From: Planctomycetota bacterium
Lineage (GTDB): Bacteria; Planctomycetota; Phycisphaerae; WQYP01
Reading direction: 5' to 3'
Assembly: GCA_021785155.1 (NCBI GenBank)
Contig: JAJYGE010000105.1
Span: 1 to 11,546, forward strand
DNA: 11,546 nucleotides
The position numbers and the translations under genes were made by a program. A model generated the notes under the pieces. It saw only the letters and a list, made by a program, of their open reading frames with translations, searched no databases and was not told the DNA's origin. Shown here one piece after another: positions 1 through 7,728 of this stretch; the stretch's first letter is position 1, and every line of letters begins with the position of its first letter.

Positions 1-325
1 CCAACTGGTCGATCGCTCCTCAATACCCTTGCAGCGCGTGCTGGACAACATCACGAATTGTGCCCGACTGCGCTCGGTCGTGATTCAAACACTGCTGATG
101 CGCGTGCATGATCAATTGCCGCCAAAAGCTGAAATAACCGCGTATATCCGGAGGATTGCCGAGATTCGCGCCGCCGGCGGCCAGATTAAACTCATCCAAT
201 TATATACCGTCGCCCGCCATACCACAGAACAATACGCAACCGCCTTGACACCGGCTGAATTGACACAATTGGCCGGGCTCATTTCCAGTGCCTTGCCCGA
301 TATCCCGCTGCAGATATTTCCGTAA
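1..325 (+). CDS. Radical SAM protein, C-terminal fragment (5' end outside window)
   Basis: An open frame enters from the left edge (codons from base 2) and ends at TAA 323-325, giving about 107 residues with no start in view. The fragment contains the segments VVIQTLLMR (about residues 30-38), GGQIKLIQLYTVAR (about 57-70) and a closing LPDIPLQIFP. This arrangement (QT.-.R strand, then an IK.(V/I)Q(L/I)YTVAR strand and a short tail) is what I know from the C-terminal part of the TIM barrel of radical SAM proteins related to the wyosine-synthase/MoaA-like group common in Planctomycetota. The CxxxCxxC cluster motif would lie upstream and cannot be checked. The family assignment is therefore from the tail only, and the substrate is unknown. 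It converges on the small minus-strand gene with a 26-base gap and no obvious terminator between them. Confidence 0.55.
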   Translation, partial: QLVDRSSIPLQRVLDNITNCARLRSVVIQTLLMRVHDQLPPKAEITAYIRRIAEIRAAGGQIKLIQLYTVARHTTEQYATALTPAELTQLAGLISSALPDIPLQIFP

Positions 326-351
326 GCGCGATATCAATTCCCCGTGTTCCG

Positions 352-531
352 TCAGGGCTTTTTACGATAAACATTCAGACCAATTTTCTCATCCCGGTCG
401 GGGACGGTCACGTTGCCTTCCGTTGACGCAATGATGATCGTTTTGCCGGAAGCCGAAGGCCCGAACTCTTTGCTCAAATCCACTTTGATGGTCAACACAT
501 TGCCTTCAATTTTCATTTCCACATTTTTCAT
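352..531 (-). CDS. Small conserved-looking protein, 59 residues, function unknown
   Basis: The ATG is at 531-529 (minus strand) and the TGA at 354-352. A strong ribosome binding site, AAGGAG (539-544 on the plus strand as CTCCTT), sits 7 bases before the ATG, which fixes the start. The product is soluble, with no signal peptide or membrane segment. It begins [20 protein letters not shown], has a central KEFGPSASGKTIIIASTEGN stretch (residues 21-40), and ends in IGLNVYRKKP. The alternating hydrophobic pattern suggests a small beta-rich fold. I recall similar short uncharacterised bacterial proteins with the FGPS-SGKTIIIASTEGN core, so I treat it as real; no function is known to me. The GxxxSGKT-like string is too short and out of context to be a Walker A loop. 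It lies 26 bases from the convergent radical SAM gene. Confidence 0.75.
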   Translation of the reverse strand: MKNVEMKIEGNVLTIKVDLSKEFGPSASGKTIIIASTEGNVTVPDRDEKIGLNVYRKKP

Positions 532-815
532 TTTGAATCTCCTTGCCTGATATTATGTGCGTGTGTACCACCCGTGGCAAGCCCCGACAAGCCGCCGACA
601 AGCAGAAAATGCTGTACGTATTCGGATATGGCCGTTGCCGCGGCCTTGTCGCCAAAACTAACGGCGTGGTCAAGCGCTGAAGGGGACGCGAGGAACTCCG
701 GGCCACCGGCACCGACAACGCCGGAATTGACGCGGGTAACAGCGCTGAACGGCGCGCTTAAAATGCGCTGAAAACCGGGGGCAAAAATGGGCTTTTTGGT
801 GCCATTGTGGGCCAC
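528..815 (-). CDS. Possible upstream ORF overlapping the 59-residue gene (weak)
   Basis: An open frame on the minus strand ends at TGA 530-528, sharing ATGA with the start of the 59-residue gene, the arrangement seen in translationally coupled genes. There is no ATG start; GTG at 815 or TTG at 818 would have to serve, giving about 95 residues, with only a loose GGTGG before them. The product has no motif I recognise. The frame avoids stops over 290 bases, and the C-terminal half (about residues 50-80) has plausible amino acid content, but a GC-rich spacer can do this by chance. The overlap may simply be a leader sequence carrying the AAGGAG site of the next gene. I think it is more likely non-coding than coding. 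Confidence 0.2.
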   Translation of the reverse strand: MAHNGTKKPIFAPGFQRILSAPFSAVTRVNSGVVGAGGPEFLASPSALDHAVSFGDKAAATAISEYVQHFLLVGGLSGLATGGTHAHNIRQGDSK

Positions 816-833
816 CAAGAATCAGGGTATGAT
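805..833 (+). promoter_or_regulatory. Candidate sigma-70 promoter for tRNA-Thr
   Basis: A TATGAT -10 box (828-833, 5 of 6 consensus) lies 17 bases after TTGTGG (805-810, 3 of 6 for the -35). Transcription would start near 840, about 50 bases before the mature tRNA 5' end. No other promoter-like pair stands out in 541-888. No terminator follows the tRNA, so the same transcript could continue into purE. Confidence 0.4.
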
Positions 834-888
834 ACTTCCACCATCGCCGCAATTGGTGCGGGTTTGCCGCATGAATCAAGCGATTCCC

Positions 889-960
889 GCCGATGTAGCT
901 CAATGGCAGAGCAACGGTTTTGTAAACCGTAGGTTGCGAGTTCGACTCTCGCCATCGGCT
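889..960 (+). tRNA. tRNA-Thr (anticodon UGU)
   Basis: A full cloverleaf can be folded by eye. The acceptor stem is GCCGATG (889-895) with CATCGGC, the D arm GCTC/GAGC, and the anticodon stem ACGGT/ACCGT with loop TTTGTAA, giving anticodon TGT (reads ACA and related Thr codons). The variable loop is AGGTT (5 bases), and the T arm GCGAG-TTCGACT-CTCGC carries the TTCGA core. All stems are perfect. The discriminator base is T (960), and no CCA is encoded (TTT follows), so CCA must be added by the nucleotidyltransferase. The gene lies 51 bases before purE in the same direction. Confidence 0.97.
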
Positions 961-1011
961 TTTGTGGTTCAGTATATCGAGCCACAATTGCGGCGAATTT
1001 GGGAAGTGATT

Positions 1012-1533
1012 ATGACAAATGTGCAAAAATCATCTTTGCCCGCGGTGGGTATTATTATGGGCAGTAAGTCAGATTGGCCTGTTATGCAGCACGCCGCGGA
1101 AACACTGAGATTGCTGGATATTTTATTTGAAGCCAAGGTGGTTTCAGCGCATCGCATGCCTGTGGACATGATCGCTTACGGCCAACAGGCCGCGGGGCGC
1201 GGAATAAAGGTTATTATTGCCGGTGCCGGGGGAGCGGCTCATCTTCCCGGCATGATCTCCTCGGTTACGGTGCTTCCGGTTTTGGGTGTGCCTATTGAAA
1301 GTTCGGCCCTCAAGGGCCTTGATTCCATGCTTTCGATAGTTCAAATGCCTGGCGGCGTTCCGGTGGGAACGCTGGCCATCGGAAAGGCCGGGGCTATTAA
1401 TGCGGCGCTGCTGGCGGCGGCAATACTCGGTCTGTCGGATGGTTCCATTCAGAATCGCTATCAGGCGTATCGTGATTCCATGACCGATCGGGTGCGCGCA
1501 GAAGTGCTTGATGACTTGCCGCCGGCACTTTAG
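1012..1533 (+). CDS. purE: N5-carboxyaminoimidazole ribonucleotide mutase (PurE, class I)
   Basis: 173 residues, the usual length of class I PurE. It converts N5-CAIR, made by PurK, to 4-carboxy-AIR in de novo purine synthesis in the cytosol. Seen in the sequence: GSKSDW (17-22), which binds the substrate phosphate; SAHRMP (45-50) with the conserved His47-Arg48; [12 protein letters not shown] (70-81), whose GGAAHLPG is the mutase active-site loop; and [10 protein letters not shown] (111-120). The frame is open far upstream through the tRNA gene, so the start was chosen at the ATG at 1012, with GGGAAG (1001-1006) five bases before it; the first family motif follows naturally. purK follows after 51 bases, the classic purEK pair, which supports the class I (mutase) rather than class II (AIR carboxylase) assignment. 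Confidence 0.96.
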   Translation: MTNVQKSSLPAVGIIMGSKSDWPVMQHAAETLRLLDILFEAKVVSAHRMPVDMIAYGQQAAGRGIKVIIAGAGGAAHLPGMISSVTVLPVLGVPIESSALKGLDSMLSIVQMPGGVPVGTLAIGKAGAINAALLAAAILGLSDGSIQNRYQAYRDSMTDRVRAEVLDDLPPAL

Positions 1534-1560
1534 CGATTGTTGCAACAACGGCGGTTTTTT
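1518..1560 (+). terminator. Possible weak intercistronic terminator or attenuator, purE-purK
   Basis: CCGCCG (1519-1524) can pair with CGGCGG (1549-1554), immediately followed by six T (1555-1560). The loop holds a perfect 12-base palindrome, TTGTTGCAACAA (1537-1548). The stem begins inside the last purE codons. The six-base stem with a 24-base loop is weak compared with a standard intrinsic terminator, so at most partial termination between purE and purK is expected. Confidence 0.3.
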
Positions 1561-1584
1561 ATCCGCATCATGTGACAGGATGCC

Positions 1585-2772
1585 ATGACGCCAAACTTGA
1601 AATTTTCAGCCGATCAAAAGATTGTTCCGCCAGCACTTATTACAGTGCTCGGTGGAGGCCAACTTGGCTCCATGCTCTGCGAGGCCGCCAAGCGCATGGG
1701 GTATAGCACATTGTGCGTCTCCAGTCATGAGGGTGATCCCGCGGCCCGCTGGGCCGATCACCATCTGATTGCCGATCCCGGTGAGCCTGCCACCGCGGCT
1801 CGTGTGGCCCGGCAGTCCGCGGTGATAACGGTGGAAGCGGAATCCATTGAGCCGACGGCACTGGAAGCCGCGGCCAATGCAGGCTGCCGCGTCACACCAT
1901 CGGCGGATGTGCAACGTACCGTGCGCGATCGACGATCGGAAAAAATGTTCCTGCGCGATCATGGCCTGGCGGTCGGACCATTCGCGGTTGTGGAGTCCAT
2001 GCAACAGATGGCACAAGCAGCCGAGGTTCTCTTTGCCGGCGGTGCCGGAAAATTGGTGGCGAAAACCGCGCGCGGTGGCTACGACGGTAAGGGGCAGCGG
2101 TGGATACATTCCGCAACGCAAGCCGCAGATGCATGGGAAGCGCTGGGGTCCACACCACTGGTGGTGGAAAGCGGCGTAGATTTTGTGGCGGAGGCGTCGG
2201 TGATCGTGGCACGATCCGCGGATGGCCGCATGACGCACTTTCCCGTTTTCCAAAATGAGCATCGCCGGGGTATTCTTTTTCAAACCCGCATGCCCGGCGC
2301 GTTTTCACCCGCAACCGCGGCGAAGGCGGTTGATCTTGGCCGTCGCACCGCCGAGGCATTAGGCGTGGTGGGACTGCTGGCGGTGGAAATGTTTATATTG
2401 CCCAGTGGAGATGTATTGATTAATGAATTGGCAGCCCGCCCCCACAATTCCGGCCACGTCACGATGCGCGCCGCCAGCCGCAGCCAGTTTGAAATGCACA
2501 TCGCCGCGATCTGTGGTCTCCCGTTACCGGAGATACACACGTTGCAAGCCGGGGTCATGACGAATGTGCTTGGTGATTTATGGGCGCACGGAGAACCCGA
2601 TTTTACCCGGGTGCTTTCCGATGGTCGCGGTATGATCCACCTGTACGGCAAATCCCCGCGTCCAGGTCGCAAGATGGGCCATATCATTCACACGGCCCCC
2701 ACCTTAGATGAGGCGGTTCAAGCCGCCAACGCGGCCTTTCAACTTTTGGAAGATGCTGGCCAAATGGGATAA
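1585..2772 (+). CDS. purK: N5-carboxyaminoimidazole ribonucleotide synthase (PurK)
   Basis: 395 residues, an ATP-grasp enzyme that makes N5-CAIR from AIR, bicarbonate and ATP, the substrate of PurE just upstream. Domain order fits the family: an N-terminal Rossmann-like part with VLGGGQLGSML (21-31); the AESIEP stretch (85-90); the ATP-grasp part with KTARGGYDGKGQ (160-171), the flexible nucleotide loop; and the metal- and ATP-binding segment VEMF (267-270) with INELAARPHNSGHVT (279-293), close to the usual NEIAPRPHNSGH. The family's Pro in PRPHNSGH is replaced upstream by Ala (AARPHNSGH), a mild change. The start at 1585 has ACAGGA about six bases before it; about 15 residues precede the first beta strand, so the true start could be slightly later, but no better ATG is present. 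The ring-binding and C-terminal domain is intact to the stop. Confidence 0.95.
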   Translation: MTPNLKFSADQKIVPPALITVLGGGQLGSMLCEAAKRMGYSTLCVSSHEGDPAARWADHHLIADPGEPATAARVARQSAVITVEAESIEPTALEAAANAGCRVTPSADVQRTVRDRRSEKMFLRDHGLAVGPFAVVESMQQMAQAAEVLFAGGAGKLVAKTARGGYDGKGQRWIHSATQAADAWEALGSTPLVVESGVDFVAEASVIVARSADGRMTHFPVFQNEHRRGILFQTRMPGAFSPATAAKAVDLGRRTAEALGVVGLLAVEMFILPSGDVLINELAARPHNSGHVTMRAASRSQFEMHIAAICGLPLPEIHTLQAGVMTNVLGDLWAHGEPDFTRVLSDGRGMIHLYGKSPRPGRKMGHIIHTAPTLDEAVQAANAAFQLLEDAGQMG

Positions 2773-2880
2773 AGTGGATATATTTGCGTTTCGTAACGAC
2801 AATCTGCCGCTTGGAACGCGGTGCACGGAATCATGAAATCGGATTAGCGGGTCATGCAAAACCATTGAAAGGACCGTCTT

Positions 2881-4182
2881 ATGGAAGCTGTAAAAAACTC
2901 CGGAACCAAGCGGATTCCCCACCAGCGATGGGTGCGTATTATTCCCCTGGCGGTGGTGATGTACATTCTGGCATTTGTTGATCGCGTTAATGTGGCGATG
3001 GTTCTACCTTATGTCAACAAGGGTTTTGGCCTTACGGCATCCGCCATCGGATTTGCGGCGGGAATCTTTTTTGTCGGCTATATGATATTGCAGATTCCCG
3101 GTGGAATGTTGGCCGGGCGATGGAGTGCCAAAAAGGTCGTGGCCATTCTCATGGTGTTGTGGGCGATACCCGCCATTGGAACCGGCCTGGCACAAAATCT
3201 CATGCAGTTATACATAGCCCGGTTTGTCTTGGGCTTTTTTGCCGGTGGTGTGTGGCCGGCGGTACTGGTATTGCTGGCCACCTGGTTTCCGCAAAAGGAA
3301 CGGGGGCGGGCCAATGCATTGTGGATGACGTGTCTTCCGCTGTCAGCGATACTCATGACTCCGCTTACGGGATGGATGTTGACAATCATGACGTGGCGAT
3401 GGGTCTTTATTCTTCAGGGACTGCCGCCGCTGATCTGGGTCGTAGTGTGGTGGCTCATGATTTATGATCGTCCTTCTCAGGCACCTTGGATATCCCAGGA
3501 AGAACGAAGCTATATCGAACAAAGCATTGCCGAGGAAGCCGCAATGAAGCCGCCGTCGGCGGGCTACTGGGCGGCATTTACCAATCCGACGGTACTGTGG
3601 TTGATATTGGCGTATTTTTTTTGGATGGCGGGGTTTTACGGATTTACCATGTGGGTTCCCAGTGTGGTAAAAAGTTTTTCCGGGCATGGCCGGTCCGAGT
3701 TGGTGGGTTGGCTTAGCGCCATCCCCTTTTTCTTCGCGCTGATTGCCATGGTGGTAAATTCCGCCTGGTCAGATCGTCGAATGAAACGACAGATGCACGT
3801 TTCGATTCCTCTGATCGTCGGGGCTTTAGGACTTATCGGCGGGCAGTTCGTGGGGCATTGGCCGCTGATGCAGATGATATTGCTACTGGTGGCCGCGATT
3901 GGTGTTTACGGGCCTTATGGACCGTTCTGGGCGGTGCCCAGCGCCCTGCTGCAGGTGGAAGTAGCGGGAGCGGCGATGGGATTAATTAATGCGCTGGGAA
4001 ATTTGGGCGGCTTTATGGGTCCTTATGTGGTGGGCTACATTCGTAGCCGCACGCACAGCGGATTTGCCGGCTTTCTGGTACTAAGTGTTTTTCTGCTGAT
4101 TGCTGCGGTGATTTTTATGTTTATCGGCAGCGATGCAAAGCAACGCCAACATGCGACCGTCCCGGCCATGCGGGCGACATGA
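2881..4182 (+). CDS. MFS transporter, anion:cation symporter (sugar-acid) type
   Basis: 433 residues with about 12 predicted membrane helices in two six-helix halves separated by a charged cytoplasmic loop (about residues 195-225, rich in E, S and P). The N-terminal helix carries VDRVNVAMVLP (37-47), and the loop after helix 2 reads GGMLAGRWSAKK, the MFS signature region (G-(x)-L-(x)-D/G-R). This pattern, with the helix 1 D-R-x-N, is typical of the ACS family that imports hexuronates, glucarate/galactarate, tartrate or glycerate-like anions. The start at 2881 has AAGGA about nine bases upstream. A 42-base gap separates it from the glycerate kinase start, so the two are probably one transcription unit, which suggests the cargo is glycerate or an acid degraded to glycerate. 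The exact substrate is inferred from context only. Confidence 0.88.
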   Translation: MEAVKNSGTKRIPHQRWVRIIPLAVVMYILAFVDRVNVAMVLPYVNKGFGLTASAIGFAAGIFFVGYMILQIPGGMLAGRWSAKKVVAILMVLWAIPAIGTGLAQNLMQLYIARFVLGFFAGGVWPAVLVLLATWFPQKERGRANALWMTCLPLSAILMTPLTGWMLTIMTWRWVFILQGLPPLIWVVVWWLMIYDRPSQAPWISQEERSYIEQSIAEEAAMKPPSAGYWAAFTNPTVLWLILAYFFWMAGFYGFTMWVPSVVKSFSGHGRSELVGWLSAIPFFFALIAMVVNSAWSDRRMKRQMHVSIPLIVGALGLIGGQFVGHWPLMQMILLLVAAIGVYGPYGPFWAVPSALLQVEVAGAAMGLINALGNLGGFMGPYVVGYIRSRTHSGFAGFLVLSVFLLIAAVIFMFIGSDAKQRQHATVPAMRAT

Positions 4183-4224
4183 TGCGCATGTTAGTCAGCA
4201 GTTCGCGGAATGAGGATCAATTCC

Positions 4225-5532
4225 ATGTCTAACGCTTTCCCTGTGCCTGCGGCAAATGCCGAGGGCGTCGTCTGGAATCCGGCCAACGCGCGGTCCGCAT
4301 TACTGGCTATGTTTATGGCCGCTGTACAGAGTGCTGATCCCCTAAAAGTTCTCGCGGACCATTTGCCGCCCCGGCCCGCCGGGCGCTGTGTGGTGGTGGG
4401 CTGTGGGAAATCGGCCGCGGTGATGGCCGCCGCATTGGAGGCGGCGTGGCCGGATGTTGCAATGACCGGTCTGGTCGTCACCCGATATGGTCATGCGGTA
4501 CCCACGCATCACATTGAGGTTATGGAATCGGCACACCCGGTACCGGATGTCAACAGCGAATTGGCGGCAAGACGTATTCTTGACATGGTGCGGGGACTGG
4601 GGCCGCGGGATATGGTGTTGGCGTTGATTTCCGGCGGCGGCTCGGCACTGATGTCGCTGCCAGGGCCAGGGCTTACTCTGGCTGATAAACAGGCCGTGAA
4701 CCGGGCATTACTACTTTCCGGCGCAACCATCCATGAAATAAATGCGGTACGAAAGCATCTTTCGGCCATCAAGGGCGGTCGCCTGGCGCAGGCCGCCGCG
4801 CCCGCCCGTGTCGTAACCCTTGCGATCAGTGACGTTCCGGGTGACGACCCGGCCGTGATCGCCAGCGGGCCGACACTACCGGATGCCAGTACGATTGCGG
4901 ATGTTCGCAGCATCCTGAAACATTATCGCATTCCGCTGTCGCCAACAGTAGAACACTACCTTCAAACGGCTCCAGAGACTCCCAAGCCGGGAGATTTTGC
5001 CATCGATTATCGCCTGATTGCAACGCCTATGATGGCGCTGAAATCCGCTGCCAGCGTCGCAGCATCATTTGGATTGACGCCGCTGGTTCTTGGAGAATTG
5101 GAAGGTGAAAGCCGTGATCTTGGTATTGCGATGGCAGGAATTGCGCGCAGTGTGCGATCCCATAGGCTGCCGGTTTCGCCACCCGCGGTACTTTTGTCAG
5201 GTGGAGAGACCACCGTCACCATTGGTCAAAATGGCGGTGGTAAGGGAGGGCGGAATATGGAGTTTGTGCTAAGCCTGGCGGTGGCGCTGCAGAGCATGGA
5301 CGGTGTATGGGCAGTCGCCGGTGATACGGATGGCATTGACGGTTTTGGAGATGCCGCCGGAGCCTGCATTGATTCCACGACCCTTGGCCGGGCGAGAGCA
5401 AGCGGGTTTGACCCGGTAGCGGTACTGCATCAACATGACAGCTACACGATGTTTGATGCCCTGGGTGATTTGATTCGAACCGGTCCGACGTTAACGAATG
5501 TCAACGCGCTTCGTGCGGTTATCATTGGCTGA
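4225..5532 (+). CDS. Glycerate 2-kinase (MOFRL family, GckA/TtuD type)
   Basis: 435 residues, the usual size. It phosphorylates D-glycerate to 2-phosphoglycerate with ATP, feeding lower glycolysis. The N-terminal domain shows VVVGCGKSA (about 56-64), SAHPVPD (102-108) and LISGGGSALM (134-143). The middle carries INAVRKHLSAIKGGRLA (172-188) and SDVPGDDP (202-209). The C-terminal MOFRL domain has LLSGGETTVT (323-332), a GGGKGGRNMEF loop (337-347) and DTDGIDG (367-373), all family hallmarks. Homologues were long misnamed hydroxypyruvate reductase (TtuD). An ATG at 4210 is also in frame, but 4225 has GAGGA (4212-4216) eight bases before it and 4210 has nothing comparable, so 4225 is chosen. It follows the MFS gene closely and likely acts on what that carrier imports. 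Confidence 0.92.
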   Translation: MSNAFPVPAANAEGVVWNPANARSALLAMFMAAVQSADPLKVLADHLPPRPAGRCVVVGCGKSAAVMAAALEAAWPDVAMTGLVVTRYGHAVPTHHIEVMESAHPVPDVNSELAARRILDMVRGLGPRDMVLALISGGGSALMSLPGPGLTLADKQAVNRALLLSGATIHEINAVRKHLSAIKGGRLAQAAAPARVVTLAISDVPGDDPAVIASGPTLPDASTIADVRSILKHYRIPLSPTVEHYLQTAPETPKPGDFAIDYRLIATPMMALKSAASVAASFGLTPLVLGELEGESRDLGIAMAGIARSVRSHRLPVSPPAVLLSGGETTVTIGQNGGGKGGRNMEFVLSLAVALQSMDGVWAVAGDTDGIDGFGDAAGACIDSTTLGRARASGFDPVAVLHQHDSYTMFDALGDLIRTGPTLTNVNALRAVIIG

Positions 5533-5594
5533 AATCCGGGTTGGCCCATACCTCATGGCCACGCGATATCCCGAATTTTCCAAATTCCAATCCG

Positions 5595-5632
5595 AAAAAA
5601 AGCCCGCGCGGACAGTTTTGACCGCGCGGGCT
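5595..5632 (-). terminator. Intrinsic terminator of the groES-groEL operon
   Basis: A perfect 11-base stem, AGCCCGCGCGG (5601-5611) with CCGCGCGGGCT (5622-5632), has a 10-base loop. Read on the minus strand it is followed at once by a run of T (plus-strand A tract 5595-5600), the classic rho-independent form, about 45 bases after the groEL stop. On the plus strand the hairpin is followed by GTATGTAA, so it is a poor terminator for the convergent glycerate kinase gene, though the stem could still protect that mRNA's 3' end. Confidence 0.9.
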
Positions 5633-5677
5633 GTATGTAAAACGCGCCCGAATGAGCCGGGCCATCATTTACAATTT

Positions 5678-7300
5678 TCAATACTCGTCGGAGTGATCGG
5701 CGGCGGCCGCCTTCTTATCATCCTTCTTGGGCAGATCGCTGATTACCGCATCGGTGGTCAGCAACAAACTGGCAATGGATGCCGCGTTGGTCAGGGCGGT
5801 GCGTTCGACTTTGGTGGGAACGATCACACCCATCTTGAGCATATCACCATATTCATGCGTCAAGGCATTGAAACCAAAGTTGGTCTCCTTGGATTCCTGA
5901 ACTTTTTGCGCCACGATGCTGCCATCGACGCCCGCATTTTCAGAAATCTGTTTGATTGGGGCATACAGCGCCCGCTTGACGATATCCGCACCGATCTTTT
6001 CATCGCCTTCCAGCTTGAGTTTGTCAATGGAAGGAATGGCTCGCAGCACGCTTACGCCACCGCCGGGGAGAATGCCTTCTTCAACCGCCGCCCGGCAGGC
6101 GTGAAGTGCGTCTTCGACACGGGCCTTCTTTTCTTTCATGGCCGCTTCGGTTGGCGCGCCGACTTTGATCAGCGCCACGCCGCCGGCCAATTTGGCCAGA
6201 CGTTCCTGGAGCTTCTCACGGTCATAATCGCTGGTGGTGCGGTCAATTTCATTCTTGATCTGTTCAATGCGGCCCTTGATGGCGTCGGATTTGCCGGCAC
6301 CTTCAATAATGGTGGTCGCTTCTTTTTCAATGTGGACCTTCTTGGCTCGACCAAGGTCCTTGAGATCCAGGGTTTCCAGTGAAACGCCCAGTTCTTCAAA
6401 AATCGCCTTGCCGCCGGTGACAATGGCAATATCTTCCAGCATGGACTTACGGCGATCACCGAAGCCGGGAGCCTTGACAGCCACAACTTTCAGCGTACCA
6501 CGGAGCTTATTGACCACCAGTGTGGCCAAGGCTTCACCTTCCACATCCTCGGCGATAATCAGCAAGGCCTTGCCGGCTTCGGCAACTTTGCCCAGAATCG
6601 GCAGCATATCCTTGATGGAACTGATTTTCTTTTCGTGGATGAGGACGTAGCAGTCTTCAAATGTGGCATCCATGGTTTTGGGATCGGCGAAGTGCGGGGA
6701 AATATAACCCTTGTCAAACTGCAGACCTTCCACAAGTTCGACGGTGGTATCCAGCCCCTTGCCTTCTTCAACGGTTATTACGCCATCTTTTCCAACCTTG
6801 TCCATGGCATCGGCAATCATCTGGCCGATTTGGGAATCCTGATTGGCGGAACTGGTTCCAACCTGGGCAATCTGCTTGGAATTCTCAACTTTCACCGAGA
6901 TATTCTTGAGATAACCGAGCACCGCCTCCACCGCCTTCTCAATGCCGCGTTTCAGATGCGTCGGATTGGCACCGGCGGTGACGTTGCGGAGACCTTCTTC
7001 ATAAATAGCCTCCGCGTAAACCGTTGCAGTGGTGGTGCCGTCACCGGCCACCGTGCTGGTCTTGCTGGCCACTTCCTTGACCAGTTGAGCGCCGAGATTT
7101 TCGAATGGATCTTCCAGTTCGATTTCCTTGGCAACGGTCACGCCATCTTTTGTGACGGTGGGGCTACCGAAGGATTTTTCAATAACCACGTTGCGGCCTG
7201 ATGGGCCAAGTGTCACCTTAACCGCCTTGGCCAAGGTGTGTACCCCGCGGCGAATCGCTTCGCGAGCGGCTGTATCAAATTCAATCATCTTTGCGGACAT
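5678..7300 (-). CDS. groEL: Chaperonin GroEL (60 kDa)
   Basis: 540 residues. It forms the tetradecameric ATP-driven folding chamber in the cytosol with GroES. Seen: TLGPSGRNV (30-38); [10 protein letters not shown] (51-60); [10 protein letters not shown] (85-94) with catalytic Asp87; the apical domain with [15 protein letters not shown] (190-204); [16 protein letters not shown] (395-410) with Asp397, equivalent to E. coli Asp398; PGGGVS (412-417); and FGFNAL (475-480) with the Asn that contacts adenine. Two deviations stand out. The segment GVIVPTKV (491-498) has Val where E. coli Asp495 contacts the nucleotide, and the C-terminus ends [12 protein letters not shown] instead of a GGM repeat. 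The ATG at 7300 is chosen because GGAGA lies about nine bases upstream; the frame continues 17 codons further without support. It follows groES by 68 bases and ends before a strong terminator. Confidence 0.97.
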   Translation of the reverse strand: MSAKMIEFDTAAREAIRRGVHTLAKAVKVTLGPSGRNVVIEKSFGSPTVTKDGVTVAKEIELEDPFENLGAQLVKEVASKTSTVAGDGTTTATVYAEAIYEEGLRNVTAGANPTHLKRGIEKAVEAVLGYLKNISVKVENSKQIAQVGTSSANQDSQIGQMIADAMDKVGKDGVITVEEGKGLDTTVELVEGLQFDKGYISPHFADPKTMDATFEDCYVLIHEKKISSIKDMLPILGKVAEAGKALLIIAEDVEGEALATLVVNKLRGTLKVVAVKAPGFGDRRKSMLEDIAIVTGGKAIFEELGVSLETLDLKDLGRAKKVHIEKEATTIIEGAGKSDAIKGRIEQIKNEIDRTTSDYDREKLQERLAKLAGGVALIKVGAPTEAAMKEKKARVEDALHACRAAVEEGILPGGGVSVLRAIPSIDKLKLEGDEKIGADIVKRALYAPIKQISENAGVDGSIVAQKVQESKETNFGFNALTHEYGDMLKMGVIVPTKVERTALTNAASIASLLLTTDAVISDLPKKDDKKAAAADHSDEY

Positions 7301-7368
7301 AGTTTGTTTCTCCGTAAAATAAAAACTAACTTCAATGAGTCGCCGGTTCAAAGGAACCCGCGACGCGC

Positions 7369-7662
7369 TTATTCAACAATGGCCAGAACTTCATCTTCAC
7401 TGAGGATCAGCAATTCATCACCGCCAACCTTTATCTCGGTACCGGCGTAGCTGGCGAAGATCACTTCATCGCCTTTTTTCACCTGGAACTTGGCCCGTTC
7501 GCCATTGTCCAGTAATTTGCCGTCACCAATCGCCAAAACCTTGCCGCGCTTTGGTTTTTCTTTGGCCGTTTCCGGCAGCACAATACCACTTTTGGTAACG
7601 CCTTCCGCTTCCAGCCGTTTGAGAAGAATTTTGTCGCCGAGGGGACGAACTCCAGCAGCCAT
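7369..7662 (-). CDS. groES: Co-chaperonin GroES (10 kDa)
   Basis: 97 residues, standard length. The heptameric lid of the GroEL chamber. It begins [16 protein letters not shown], followed by the mobile loop (about 17-36) with the GroEL-binding SGIVLP (25-30), then [12 protein letters not shown] (37-48), [21 protein letters not shown] (61-81) and the closing [14 protein letters not shown]. The start at 7662 has AGGAG eight bases upstream; an in-frame ATG 14 codons earlier adds a hydrophobic stretch foreign to GroES and is rejected. It is the first gene of the groES-groEL pair. No CIRCE inverted repeat (TTAGCACTC-N9-GAGTGCTAA) is visible upstream; instead a 12-base palindrome sits at 7717-7728. 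Confidence 0.97.
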   Translation of the reverse strand: MAAGVRPLGDKILLKRLEAEGVTKSGIVLPETAKEKPKRGKVLAIGDGKLLDNGERAKFQVKKGDEVIFASYAGTEIKVGGDELLILSEDEVLAIVE

Positions 7663-7716
7663 AGTACAAACTCCTAAAAAGAACCCAATGAACTTTATAA
7701 ACATTTACCCGATCAC

Positions 7717-7728
7717 CACCCGCGGGTG
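7717..7728. repeat. 12-base perfect palindrome upstream of groES, possible operator
   Basis: CACCCGCGGGTG reads the same on both strands and lies 55 bases before the groES start, between it and the stop of the receiver-like gene. Outer bases CCGA (7709-7712) and TCGG (7729-7732) can also pair if four bases bulge out. Its position fits an operator or a 5' leader hairpin for groESL, but no regulator is known and the palindrome is short and GC-rich, so chance is possible. Confidence 0.3.

Noticed and set aside
352..531. Walker A reading of the SGKT string in the 59-residue protein
   Set aside because: It lacks the preceding GxxxxG spacing in a Rossmann context and the protein is far too short for a P-loop NTPase.
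787..1011. In-frame upstream extension of purE
   Set aside because: It runs through the tRNA-Thr gene and adds 75 residues foreign to PurE; ATG 1012 has a ribosome site and gives the normal length.
1606..2359. Minus-strand frames of 225 and 155 codons opposite purK
   Set aside because: Antisense shadows of an intact ATP-grasp gene, with His/Arg/Pro-rich translations and no motif.
5498..6382. Plus-strand 294-codon open frame opposite groEL
   Set aside because: Antisense to the well-conserved groEL and its terminator; Phe/Gly-rich translation typical of a mirror frame.
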